NCBI GenBank assembly: GCA_042569785.1
Contig: JBHPGW010000003.1
Location: 1-64,000 of the forward strand
Direction: 5' to 3'
Origin: JBHPGW01 sp042569785
GTDB taxonomy: Bacteria > Planctomycetota > Phycisphaerae > Sedimentisphaerales > Anaerobacaceae
DNA: 64,000 bases
Shown here: positions 8,975 to 16,514 of the stretch, in pieces
Layout of the letters: each line of letters opens with the position of its first letter
How positions within the stretch are numbered: position 1 is the first letter of the stretch
Notes under the pieces: model-generated
What the model saw: only the letters and a program-made list of their open reading frames with translations
The model's database searches: none
Told to the model about the DNA's origin: nothing
Position numbers and translations under genes: made by a program

Positions 8975-9895
8975 TTACTCGAACAGAATAGTGCTGATGT
9001 AGCGTTCGGCAGTGTCGGGGAGTATGACAACGATCAGCTTGCCGGCGTTTTCCTGGCGTGCGGCTATTTCAAGAGCAGCGGCAGCGGCGGCTCCGGATGA
9101 TATGCCGGCGAATATACCTTCCTGCTTAGCTAAACGTCTGGCGGTGTCAAATGCCTGGACGTTGGTTATTTGGATGACTTCGTCGACAACATCGGTATCC
9201 AGTATATCGGGGACAAATCCAGCTCCGATACCCTGTATCATGTGCGGACCCGGCTCACAGCCTGAAAGAATCGCTGAATCGGCAGGTTCGATACCTACAG
9301 CTTTTAGAGACGGTTTTTTGGCTTTTAGAACTTCGGCAATACCGGTGATGGTTCCGCCTGTACCTATACCCGCTACGATAATATCGACCTTGCCATCGGT
9401 GTCGGCCCATATTTCTTTGGCGGTTGTCTCTCTGTGTATCTGTGGATTGGCAGGGTTTTGAAACTGCTGAGGCATAAAGGCACCCTCGGTTTTCCCGACG
9501 ATCTCAACGGCTTTATTTATCGCACCGGTCATACCTTCCTCAGCAGGAGTCAGTATCAACTCTGCGCCGAATAATTCGAGAATCTTTCTTCGCTCGATGC
9601 TCATTGATTCGGGCATTGTGAGTATTAATTTGTAACCGCGAGCGGCCGCTACCCATCCAAGAGCAATGCCGGTGTTGCCACTGGTAGGCTCGACGAGAGT
9701 ATCGCCGGGCTTGATCTTACCTTCGCGCTCGGCGGTCAACACCATGCTGACACCTATACGGTCCTTGACACTGCTGGCGGGATTGAAAAATTCTAATTTC
9801 GCCGCTATCGTAGCCTTGCAATTTCGGGCGATCTTATTTAGCTGAATCAACGGGGTATTTCCAATCAATTCTGTCATGTCTTTTGCTATGTTCAT
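8975..9895 (-). CDS. cysK: cysteine synthase A (O-acetylserine sulfhydrylase)
   Basis: PLP enzyme of 306 aa converting O-acetylserine and sulfide to cysteine. It shows the PLP-lysine motif FFNPASSVKDRIG, the substrate loop EPTSGNTGIALGW and the phosphate-binding GIGTGGTITG, all in A-type form. I place the start at 9895 (MNIAKDMTELIGNTP): an AAGGGG site precedes it and it falls 2 bases after the moeB stop, while an upstream alternative would overlap moeB. It is the last gene of a moeB-cysK pair. Confidence 0.95.
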   Translation of the reverse strand: MNIAKDMTELIGNTPLIQLNKIARNCKATIAAKLEFFNPASSVKDRIGVSMVLTAEREGKIKPGDTLVEPTSGNTGIALGWVAAARGYKLILTMPESMSIERRKILELFGAELILTPAEEGMTGAINKAVEIVGKTEGAFMPQQFQNPANPQIHRETTAKEIWADTDGKVDIIVAGIGTGGTITGIAEVLKAKKPSLKAVGIEPADSAILSGCEPGPHMIQGIGAGFVPDILDTDVVDEVIQITNVQAFDTARRLAKQEGIFAGISSGAAAAAALEIAARQENAGKLIVVILPDTAERYISTILFE

Positions 9896-9897
9896 TT

Positions 9898-10674
9898 TTA
9901 ACCCCTTAATTCGGTTATTTTCGGTTCCTTTCCGCAGATCGGGCATTGCGGATTGCGTTTTAATTCGACCTTACGAAAATTCATCGTCAATGCGTCATAG
10001 GTCAGCAATGTATCTGTCAGCAGATCGCCTAAGCCGAGGATATATTTAATCGCTTCGGTTGCCTGCAAGGAGCCGATCACGCCTGGCAGAACCCCCAGAA
10101 CGCCGGCCTGGGAACACGAAGGAACCACATCTGCCGGCGGAGGCGAATTGAATACGCAGCGATAACAACTCGATTCGTCAGGTAATATGGTTATCAGCTG
10201 GCCAACGAATTTCAAAATTCCGGCATGCGAAAATGGTTTTTTCTCGAAATAACAGGCATCGTTAATGAGAAACTTGGCGGCAAAATTATCCGTACAGTCA
10301 ATCACAAAATCATATTCTCCGATAATCTCCCTGATGTTATCCGCCATTGCCAATTGATGATATGTCTTTACATCAACATCTGGATTTATGGCTCGCATTT
10401 TATTCTCAGCGGACTTAACCTTTGCGATGCCAATGTCACTGGTATGATGGAGCACCTGTCTTTGCAGATTGGTTATGTCGACGTTGTCAGCGTCTACAAT
10501 ACCAATCCTGCCGATTCCGGCAGCTGCCAGGTATAAGCACGCGGGCGAGCCTAAACCACCTGCGCCGATTATCAGTACCTTCGAGCTGAGCAGCTTCTCC
10601 TGGCCTGCTCGGTCAACCTGCTCCAAAAGTATATGTCGACTATATCGCTCAATCTGTTTTTCCGTAAGGCTCAC
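9898..10674 (-). CDS. moeB: MoeB/ThiF-family sulfur-carrier adenylyltransferase
   Basis: E1-like enzyme (258 aa) that adenylates the C-terminal glycine of a small ubiquitin-like sulfur carrier for thiocarboxylate formation. The nucleotide loop GAGGLGSPACLYLAAAGIG (~37-55), the following NLQRQ helix, the DCTDNF motif and two zinc Cys pairs (CYRC and CPIC) are all present; there is no rhodanese domain. The start is a GTG at 10674 with a strong GGGAGGTG site, overlapping by four bases (GTGA) the stop of the upstream sulfur-carrier frame. cysK follows directly, so a role in cysteine or another sulfur product is more likely than molybdopterin, but this is inference. Confidence 0.88.
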   Translation of the reverse strand: MSLTEKQIERYSRHILLEQVDRAGQEKLLSSKVLIIGAGGLGSPACLYLAAAGIGRIGIVDADNVDITNLQRQVLHHTSDIGIAKVKSAENKMRAINPDVDVKTYHQLAMADNIREIIGEYDFVIDCTDNFAAKFLINDACYFEKKPFSHAGILKFVGQLITILPDESSCYRCVFNSPPPADVVPSCSQAGVLGVLPGVIGSLQATEAIKYILGLGDLLTDTLLTYDALTMNFRKVELKRNPQCPICGKEPKITELRG

Positions 10675-10853
10675 TTGCCACCTCCCATAAAATAAAGGAA
10701 CCCTGCCTTGTCATTTTCGGCGAGTGTTTTCTCGTCAAATTGTGTCCTCCTGAGTATCTACTCATTAAGCTCTAACGAAAACACCTCCGGCATCCTAACC
10801 TCTTGTTCAGTCTTTTTGCAAAGAAATTTAACCTTCGACCGGCTCAAATTCAT
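10671..10853 (-). pseudogene. ThiS/MoaD-like sulfur carrier interrupted by an in-frame UAG
   Basis: One minus-strand frame reads about 31 codons up to FSLELNE, then TAG (plus 10758-10760), then ILRRTQFDEKTLAENDK and ends AGFLYFMGGGK. The pattern ELN-x-x-ILRR, then END, then a GG tail is that of small sulfur carriers related to ThiS. TAG sits where the family has Glu, Gln or Lys, one base from GAG, AAG or CAG. The stop overlaps the moeB start (GTGA), so translation was coupled. The N-terminal strand is not recognisable and that part overlaps the end of the rubredoxin gene, so the gene also seems short. Reading: a decayed gene, or less likely a recoded UAG. Confidence 0.55.
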
Positions 10854-10992
10854 CTTTGCCCACACCGCAATCGGGGCAGGTCCAGTCGTCCGGCAAATCC
10901 TCAAAATCCGTGCCGGGATCGATGCCATTATCCGGGTCACCGACAGCAGGATCATAAATATAGCCGCACATTAGACATTTATACTTTTTCAT
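10828..10992 (-). CDS. possible stand-alone rubredoxin from an internal start
   Basis: ATG at 10992 opens MKKYKCLMCGYIYDP, which is exactly how free rubredoxins begin, and runs to the shared stop (54 aa). AAGGAG lies 8 bases upstream, a better ribosome site than that of the full-length gene. Either the gene is a recent in-frame fusion that kept the old start, or both products are made on purpose. Confidence 0.45.
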   Translation of the reverse strand: MKKYKCLMCGYIYDPAVGDPDNGIDPGTDFEDLPDDWTCPDCGVGKDEFEPVEG

Positions 10993-11538
10993 TTGATGGT
11001 CTCCTTTTTCTGATTTTGCTTTCGGTTTTTTCTCAATATAAGTTGCCGCGGTTCGCGGCGTTCTGCCACCCTTAACTTCTCGGTAGTAATTATAAGTCAT
11101 CGGGACTTTACTGTTGTCGATCGTCTCACAGGCTATGATCCTGCCAATAAAAAGAGTATGTGTTTCGACATCAATCGCGTTAGTAACTTCCGCTTCAATA
11201 AATGCTACTGTATTATCCAGTACGATCGGGGGCCCTGCTATACCGAGCTTATAGTTAACTTCCTGAAATTTATCTATATCTCTACCGGTTCTAAAACCAA
11301 ATTTACCTATAAACTTCAGCAGCGTTTGCTCGTCAAGAACCGATATAACAAAAACTTTACTTTCCGCAATATATTCATGAGTCAGATTTTGCCTGTTAAC
11401 ACTAACCGCTATCATAGGCGGTTCCGGTGTAATCTGGAATGCGGTATTAACGACGCAACCGTTGAAGTCATTACCCTTTTGAGAACTGATGATGCACATT
11501 GGGTAACTGAGATCAAACAATGATTCCAAATCCAGCAT
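10828..11538 (-). CDS. hrb: flavin reductase-like protein fused to rubredoxin (high-molecular-weight rubredoxin)
   Basis: A 236-aa electron carrier: an FMN-binding split-barrel flavin reductase domain (~1-165), a charged linker (~166-182) and a complete rubredoxin (~183-236) with the two iron-binding pairs CLMCGY and CPDCGVG. Known proteins of this build accept electrons from NAD(P)H and pass them to flavo-diiron oxidases and rubrerythrins, which are encoded within 4 kb downstream in coordinate. A strong internal ribosome site precedes Met183, so a free rubredoxin may also be made. The stop is 22 bases before the sulfur-carrier remnant's MPEV segment. Confidence 0.87.
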   Translation of the reverse strand: MLDLESLFDLSYPMCIISSQKGNDFNGCVVNTAFQITPEPPMIAVSVNRQNLTHEYIAESKVFVISVLDEQTLLKFIGKFGFRTGRDIDKFQEVNYKLGIAGPPIVLDNTVAFIEAEVTNAIDVETHTLFIGRIIACETIDNSKVPMTYNYYREVKGGRTPRTAATYIEKKPKAKSEKGDHQMKKYKCLMCGYIYDPAVGDPDNGIDPGTDFEDLPDDWTCPDCGVGKDEFEPVEG

Positions 11539-11573
11539 AGTTTTTAAACCCGTAAAACAGTTTGTTCACCCTG

Positions 11574-12065
11574 CTAATTCAAAGCCTTTAATTGACTGAG
11601 CAAAGTAGTAATATGGCTTAGTTCTTCAGTAATGACCTTTTCGACTTTATCTTTACCCGCTTTTTCGGAGACAAGACTTTTTAGTCCGAAGTAAAAGACG
11701 ACAGACTCTTTTTCAGCGTTTAAGGCGATTTCGAAAACTTCTTTTACGGATTCTTTGCCGGTCAATTCTACAGTTGGAGACTTTTTTCCTTCATAGCCTC
11801 TGGCCTCAGCCATTGCCTGGAGATAGAGAGCGGCCTCGCTATCCGGATCAAAAGTGTTTTGCGTTTTTTCGGGACCTGAAAGCTGCTGTCTCATCTGCCT
11901 GAAAGTTTGCAAATGCCCATCTTCGGTCACAGCCAGCTCAAGCAGCAATTTTTCAATATCCTTATCAGAAACATTTTCTGCGGCTTTACGATAGAACTTT
12001 GCACCGTTTTTTTCGATCTCTTCAGCCATTTCAAAAATTTCATCGGCGTTAAATGTAATGCTCAT
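11574..12065 (-). CDS. ferritin-like rubrerythrin-family protein without rubredoxin
   Basis: A 163-aa four-helix-bundle protein with the diiron ligand pattern of rubrerythrins: EEIEKNGAKFYRKAAE near the N-terminus, EDGH (~52-55), AEKESVVFY (~117-125) and EELSHITTL near the end. No rubredoxin module follows, unlike the rubrerythrin at 15024. Such proteins reduce peroxide or store iron. AGAAGGAG lies just ahead of the start. It sits between the flavin reductase-rubredoxin and the YeeE pair. Confidence 0.8.
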   Translation of the reverse strand: MSITFNADEIFEMAEEIEKNGAKFYRKAAENVSDKDIEKLLLELAVTEDGHLQTFRQMRQQLSGPEKTQNTFDPDSEAALYLQAMAEARGYEGKKSPTVELTGKESVKEVFEIALNAEKESVVFYFGLKSLVSEKAGKDKVEKVITEELSHITTLLSQLKALN

Positions 12066-12191
12066 TATGCATCTCCTTCTGCCGCTGCAAACGGCGTAAA
12101 TATACGTTGTGCTAATTCTTTGTCCATCATAAACAATGCGTGCGGACTATTATTTGTAAGCTTTAACTGTCCGTTCAAGGCTCGGCATCTG

Positions 12192-12713
12192 TTATTTCCT
12201 GCGTGTCAATATCAATGTGACAAGACCGACCGTAACTATTGGAACAACCCAAAAGCCCGGAACAGTATTGGTAAACTCTGGCAAAGTCACTTTCTTAAAG
12301 TTCGCTATCGCATCAATGGGCTGGACAATGCCGGGATATATCAGAATAAATACTAACGCCCCCATGAACATACCCGCTACAGTTACCAATGCGTCAATTC
12401 GCCCGGAAGCGGCACAGGCCAGGCCTGTCCCGGGGCAATACCCCGTCAAACCAAAACCTACTCCGAGAATCGCGCCGCCGATAGCAACTGAGATCATCGC
12501 GGCCGGCTTGACACTGTAGTGTGCCTGCCCGCAAAGGCCAAGTATCCAGGTCCCCAGCATACCGACCAGGACAAAAACCGCGATCGTTCGCAAGGCGTGA
12601 AAATCTTTCAGCCTCAGGGTACCGATGATTTTGTCTGGATCGGCCAGTCCGCCAAGGAACAATCCGGCACCAAATAAAGCTCCAATAATAAAACCAATCG
12701 CTTCGGTAGACAT
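12192..12713 (-). CDS. YeeE/YedE-family membrane protein (second of a pair)
   Basis: A 173-aa integral membrane protein with four or five hydrophobic helices and the family motif GFGLTGYCPGTGLA around a conserved Cys (~85-97). Members import thiosulfate or other sulfur compounds; short members like this occur as pairs that together equal one full-length transporter. I chose Met at 12713 because AAGGAG precedes it and it falls 13 bases after the stop of the partner gene. Confidence 0.8.
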   Translation of the reverse strand: MSTEAIGFIIGALFGAGLFLGGLADPDKIIGTLRLKDFHALRTIAVFVLVGMLGTWILGLCGQAHYSVKPAAMISVAIGGAILGVGFGLTGYCPGTGLACAASGRIDALVTVAGMFMGALVFILIYPGIVQPIDAIANFKKVTLPEFTNTVPGFWVVPIVTVGLVTLILTRRK

Positions 12714-12726
12714 AACCAACTCCTTT

Positions 12727-13263
12727 TCACTTTTTAATTGTGGGGGACTTAGGATAAACAAAATAAGCAGTTAACATCCCAAATCCAAACAATGTTATTG
12801 TAAAAGGCAGTACTGATAGAGACAACTGCGCCCATCCGCTTGCGAATTGACCACTGGTACACCCATGCGCTATCCTTGCGCCGAGCAGTATCAAAAACCC
12901 GCCGACAAAACCAGTGATGAGTCTTTTTGCAACGGAGTTGTCGTGATTAACCCGCCACCAAACGGTAGATATCCGCAGCTTCCATCGACGAACAATTAAA
13001 GCCGCGATAAAAGCGCCTGCTAATAAACCTATATCAAGCCACCATCCATAGCCAAATTTCTGGTATTTTTCTTTGCCAATCAGGGGGTGGGCTTGTGCGT
13101 ATTCACTGTCGACCGCGTTAATAATCTTCGCGTCAACAACTACAAACTGTGTGGAAACGCCCAACGGTTTTACCAGAAAAACCGCCAGTACCTGGATCAA
13201 TCCTAACAGAATCCCCGCCAACCACCACGACAGCGGCGGCTTTCTCACTTCCAAATCTTCCAT
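12727..13263 (-). CDS. YeeE/YedE-family membrane protein (first of a pair)
   Basis: A 178-aa membrane protein whose C-terminal half bears GARIAHGCTSGQFASG, the conserved Cys-containing loop of the YeeE/YedE family. A periplasmic segment follows the first helix (~40-75). The partner gene follows at 12713. The ribosome site GGGAGG is good. The family link to sulfur-compound uptake is known; the substrate here is not. No TusA gene is seen beside it, although family members often have one. Confidence 0.8.
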   Translation of the reverse strand: MEDLEVRKPPLSWWLAGILLGLIQVLAVFLVKPLGVSTQFVVVDAKIINAVDSEYAQAHPLIGKEKYQKFGYGWWLDIGLLAGAFIAALIVRRWKLRISTVWWRVNHDNSVAKRLITGFVGGFLILLGARIAHGCTSGQFASGWAQLSLSVLPFTITLFGFGMLTAYFVYPKSPTIKK

Positions 13264-13328
13264 AGCTAAACCTCCCTATTCTGATCTCTGGTTTGAAACT
13301 ATTTTTAGTCGTTTCGGTTAAAAGTATC

Positions 13329-13703
13329 TCACCCTTTCCATAATCCGTGCAGATTGCAATATTCTCTGGCAGATACCGAAGATGCGTCTATATTAAAGAG
13401 GGCCTGGGGTTGCCGGCCCGGCTGGAGGAACTGTCGATATGCCCTGCCGTCAGCGAGCAGTTCGATCCATTCTATGTAGTGCTTTTCTTCCATAGGATGA
13501 AGTGTGCTTCCGACAGTGACCTTGTATCCGCCATCTGTTTTTTCGATTATCGGGACATGCTTTTCCGTGGCAGAATCGGCTGTTTGTTCTACAAATTTGG
13601 TCATAGCCTGGCCGCAACAAAACAAGTCGCCATCGCCGCCATGCAAAACCTCGACTATATTACCACATGCCATACATTTATAAATTTGAAGTTTTTCAGC
13701 CAT
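13329..13703 (-). CDS. dfx: desulfoferrodoxin (superoxide reductase)
   Basis: A 124-aa enzyme that reduces superoxide to peroxide with electrons from rubredoxin. The N-terminal rubredoxin-like centre (YKCMACGN...LFCCGQAM) and the C-terminal catalytic iron site (KHVP, TLHPMEEKHYIEW and YCNLHGLW, giving His4-Cys) are both intact. Start at 13703 fits the AAAGGA site; a longer frame would overlap the flavoprotein gene. It lies between fprA and the YeeE pair in the oxygen-defence island. Confidence 0.93.
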   Translation of the reverse strand: MAEKLQIYKCMACGNIVEVLHGGDGDLFCCGQAMTKFVEQTADSATEKHVPIIEKTDGGYKVTVGSTLHPMEEKHYIEWIELLADGRAYRQFLQPGRQPQALFNIDASSVSAREYCNLHGLWKG

Positions 13704-13731
13704 AGTTAATTCCTTTCGTAATTTGCATCTT

Positions 13732-14916
13732 TCAATTAACGATTCCAAGCTCTTTGTGTTTTTCCAGGATTTGGTCGGCAAGTTTATTCAGGGCTGCGAA
13801 GTCCTGGTCTTTGGGATATCCCTTTGCTATTACCGGCTCTAATATCTCGACCTTGAGATTTGGTAACATAGAGGTCAACTGCTCAACCATTTTACCGCCC
13901 CAACTGTATGAGCCTATGATAGAAGCGAACTTTGTCTTTGGCCTAAGAGCGTTTGTTAAAAAAGCCGCGTAAGCCGCACAAGGGTGCGGGCCTACCAGCA
14001 CAGTAGGCGAACCTATTACGATGGTAGCGGTGTCTACCAGAGCTATCGCGAGCTTTCCGATATCCACAGTCGAAAGCTCGAACTGCTTTACGGTAATGCC
14101 TCTTTTCATCAGAGCGTCGACAAGATACGAGACCATTTTAGCAGTACTGCCGTGCATTGAAACATAAGGCAGAACAACTTCGTTCTTAACCGTATCGGAT
14201 GCCCAATCTTTATATGCGTTTACGATAAATTCTGGGTTATCGTATATCGGCCCATGACTTGGAGCGATTGTTTCTATCTCGATCGATTTGAGCTTTTCCA
14301 GGTGATTGTTGATCTGACGTTTAAACGGCATCATGATCTCAGCATAGTATCGCTTTGCTGATTCGTAGACCACCGCTTCATCGTCGACGAATAGACTGCT
14401 GGTCGCAAGGTGTGAGCCGAAGAAATCACAGGAAAAGAGTATCTTATCCTCTTTCAAATATGTCCCCATGGTTTCGGGCCAATGGACCCATGGCAGATAA
14501 GTAAACCGCAGGGTTTTATCGCCCAAGGAAAGTGTTTCGCCATCTTCGACAGTAATAAATCTGTCGTCGACAATGTCAAGAAGATCGATCAACATAGCTT
14601 TGCATTTTGGATTTGTTACTACTTTGGTGTCAGGGAAGAGGCTCAGTATATCCGGCAGTGAACCGGAATGGTCCTGCTCTGCATGATGGGCTATAATATA
14701 GTCGATGGTTTCGACCCCGGATTCATCGAGATTCGTCAAGAAACGATCGGCCATGGAAGGGTCAGAGGTGTCAAGCAAAGCTGTTTTTTCGCTGCCCTTT
14801 ACAAGATAAGAATTGTAGCTCGTTCCGTCCGGCAGAGGTATGAGCCTGTCGAACAGTCTGACATCAAAGTCGATAACACCGACAGAGTAGATGTTTGGTT
14901 TTATTTCTCTTATCAT
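13732..14916 (-). CDS. fprA: FprA-family flavo-diiron protein (rubredoxin:oxygen/NO oxidoreductase)
   Basis: A 394-aa cytosolic enzyme that reduces oxygen to water, or NO to N2O. The N-terminal metallo-beta-lactamase domain has the diiron ligands in HHAEQDHSG (~80-88) and further His/Asp at PWVHWPETM and APSHGPIYD; the C-terminal flavodoxin domain (~250-394) has the FMN loop VSMHGSTAKM. It receives electrons from rubredoxin, available from the 10828 gene. AGGGG precedes the start. dfx follows at 13703. Confidence 0.92.
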   Translation of the reverse strand: MIREIKPNIYSVGVIDFDVRLFDRLIPLPDGTSYNSYLVKGSEKTALLDTSDPSMADRFLTNLDESGVETIDYIIAHHAEQDHSGSLPDILSLFPDTKVVTNPKCKAMLIDLLDIVDDRFITVEDGETLSLGDKTLRFTYLPWVHWPETMGTYLKEDKILFSCDFFGSHLATSSLFVDDEAVVYESAKRYYAEIMMPFKRQINNHLEKLKSIEIETIAPSHGPIYDNPEFIVNAYKDWASDTVKNEVVLPYVSMHGSTAKMVSYLVDALMKRGITVKQFELSTVDIGKLAIALVDTATIVIGSPTVLVGPHPCAAYAAFLTNALRPKTKFASIIGSYSWGGKMVEQLTSMLPNLKVEILEPVIAKGYPKDQDFAALNKLADQILEKHKELGIVN

Positions 14917-14972
14917 AGTAACCCCTGTGCTTAATTTTTACTTATTTTAGGCTATGTGTGAATCAGGTAAAA

Positions 14973-14990
14973 GCCTATTATTTTATAGGC
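14973..14990 (-). terminator. rho-independent terminator after rubrerythrin
   Basis: On the minus strand GCCTAT-aaaata-ATAGGC is followed by TTTT, about 35 bases past the rbr stop. An A-run on the far side makes it weakly bidirectional. Confidence 0.6.
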
Positions 14991-15023
14991 AAAAACACTA
15001 CGTTTTCAAGCACTAATCGAATT

Positions 15024-15563
15024 TTAATAATTTGCGGCTTCGAGTTCAAAATAAGCCTGCGGATGGGCACAAGCAGGGCATAACTCTATAGCTTCGGCCC
15101 CTTCGTGGACGTAGCCGCAATTTCGGCAGACCCAGCGAACCGGAGTGTCTTTTTCGAAGACCTTGCCTTGTTCGATATTTTTTGCCAGCGCCAGGTATCT
15201 ATCCTCATGTCGCTTTTCGGCAGCGGCAATATTTCTAAATACCGCTGCAATGTCATCGAAACCTTCTTTTTCGGCTACTTCGGCAAAGCCCGGATACATC
15301 TCGGTAGTCTCATAGTGTTCGCCGGCAGCAGCGTCTTTTAGATTGTCAATGGTATTACCGACAGAGCCGCCATGGAGGAACTTGAACTCTCTTTTGGCGT
15401 GTTCTTTTTCCTGGTTGGCTGTCTCTTCGAAAATAGCCGCTATCTGTACATATCCTTCTTTTTTTGCCTGGCTTGCGAAGTAGGTGTATTTGTTCCTTGC
15501 CTGCGATTCGCCTATAAATGCCGCCAAAAGATTCTTTTCCGTTTCACTTCCTTTTAAATCCAT
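15024..15563 (-). CDS. rbr: rubrerythrin
   Basis: A 179-aa peroxide reductase: a ferritin-like diiron domain (ESQARNKYTYFASQA, EETANQEKEHAK, then AEKRHEDRY) followed by a C-terminal rubredoxin-like domain (WVCRNCGYVHEG...LCPACAHP). Both iron sites are complete and the length is normal. It has its own terminator and a good ribosome site (ATGAGGTG), so it is probably a single-gene unit next to fprA. It would remove the peroxide made by superoxide reductase. Confidence 0.95.
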   Translation of the reverse strand: MDLKGSETEKNLLAAFIGESQARNKYTYFASQAKKEGYVQIAAIFEETANQEKEHAKREFKFLHGGSVGNTIDNLKDAAAGEHYETTEMYPGFAEVAEKEGFDDIAAVFRNIAAAEKRHEDRYLALAKNIEQGKVFEKDTPVRWVCRNCGYVHEGAEAIELCPACAHPQAYFELEAANY

Positions 15564-15647
15564 CGTTCACCTCATTTCTAAAAAGTTAAATATTGATGAT
15601 ACTACCGCCAAAAGTGCTAAAAACGGGCTATTAACATTCGTTTTTAA

Positions 15648-15674
15648 CCCGTCGCTTGCGCTCAGGGCTCTGTT
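15648..15674. repeat. dispersed repeat copy overlapping the ferredoxin gene end
   Basis: Core CGTCGCTTGCGCTCAGGGCT, close to the copy at 784-810. Here it spans the stop codon of the minus-strand ferredoxin gene, whose last residues (TEP) and TGA are written by the repeat. Confidence 0.6.
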
Positions 15675-16417
15675 TCGGTACTTTTAACGCAAACATCATT
15701 TATCGTTTCAGTTTTGATTACATCACCTTTGAGGCTGATCGTTATGTCCTCAAATGGCATTTCTGTTTTGCTTAGCTCAACTGCCTGTTGGGCGATATGC
15801 GTCAGTCCCGAACAGCATGGCACTTCCATGTGAATAACCGTTAAGCTGCTGAGCTTGTTAATTTTTAGGATCTGCGCCAACTTTTCAATGTAAAGCCGGC
15901 TATCGTCCAACTTTGGACATCCTACTACAATGCTGTGATCTTTCAAGAATTTATTGTGAAAATCACCCATCGCGAAGGGCACACAGTCAGCTACCAAAAG
16001 CAGGTCGGCATTGATGAAATACTTGGCCTGAGGCGATACCAGTTTTAGCTGTACCGGCCACTGATTCAATTTAGAACCGAGATCACCTACAACAGAGTCT
16101 GTTTGCTCATCTTTTTCCCACAGTTGCTGAGCCATCGTGCCGGGACATGTAAACCCTCCCTGCTGAGATTTTTTCTGCTCTGCCAAATGCTGCTGCGTAG
16201 CCTGCTCGTCGAACTGGGCTGATTCTCGCTGCTCTACGGTTATCGCGTCCTGTGGGCAATGGCCGATACACGCCCCTAAGCCGTCACAGTAAATTTCGCT
16301 GACCAGCTTGGCCTTGCCGTCAATTATCTCGATCGCCCCCTCGGCACATGCACTAACACACTGACCGCAGCCTTCACATTTTTCTTCATCTATTTTTACA
16401 ATGTTTCTCATTGCCAT
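15662..16417 (-). CDS. 4Fe-4S dicluster ferredoxin-type protein
   Basis: A 251-aa iron-sulfur protein. Two ferredoxin motifs lie at the N-terminus (CEGCGQCVSACAEGA, and a divergent CDGLGACIGHCPQDA), then a polar linker and a C-terminal domain with several Cys (LVADCVPFA, VVGCPKLDD, VPCCSGL) typical of proteins encoded beside hybrid cluster protein. The start at 16417 fits AAAGGA. The gene follows what remains of hcp (16431-16514), so it probably once supplied electrons to Hcp. Its last few codons come from a dispersed repeat. The electron-transfer role is solid; the partner is inferred. Confidence 0.8.
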   Translation of the reverse strand: MAMRNIVKIDEEKCEGCGQCVSACAEGAIEIIDGKAKLVSEIYCDGLGACIGHCPQDAITVEQRESAQFDEQATQQHLAEQKKSQQGGFTCPGTMAQQLWEKDEQTDSVVGDLGSKLNQWPVQLKLVSPQAKYFINADLLLVADCVPFAMGDFHNKFLKDHSIVVGCPKLDDSRLYIEKLAQILKINKLSSLTVIHMEVPCCSGLTHIAQQAVELSKTEMPFEDITISLKGDVIKTETINDVCVKSTETEP

Positions 16418-16430
16418 ATTACTATTCCTT

Positions 16431-16514
16431 TTAGCCAAGCATTTCAGCTAAGTCCTCGTCAACGTTTCCGATCGGAGCAATATTGTATTTCTCGACCAGC
16501 AACTTGCTTTTAGT
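16431..16514 (-). pseudogene. hcp: C-terminal remnant of hybrid cluster protein (hydroxylamine reductase)
   Basis: Directly after the cupin stop, in the same frame, 27 codons read TKSKLLVEKYNIAPI then GNVDEDLAEMLG and a stop. LVEKY-x-I-x-PI followed by DEDL resembles the extreme C-terminus of Hcp as I know the family. The rest, over 500 residues, is missing. The remnant lies at the right distance ahead of the ferredoxin-type gene that usually follows hcp, with an Rrf2 regulator upstream, so an internal deletion of an Rrf2-cupin-hcp-ferredoxin operon is the simplest reading. The match is short and from memory. Confidence 0.5.

Noticed and set aside
12066..12191. Possible TusA-like gene next to the YeeE pair
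   Set aside because: No frame of suitable length or CPxP motif is present.
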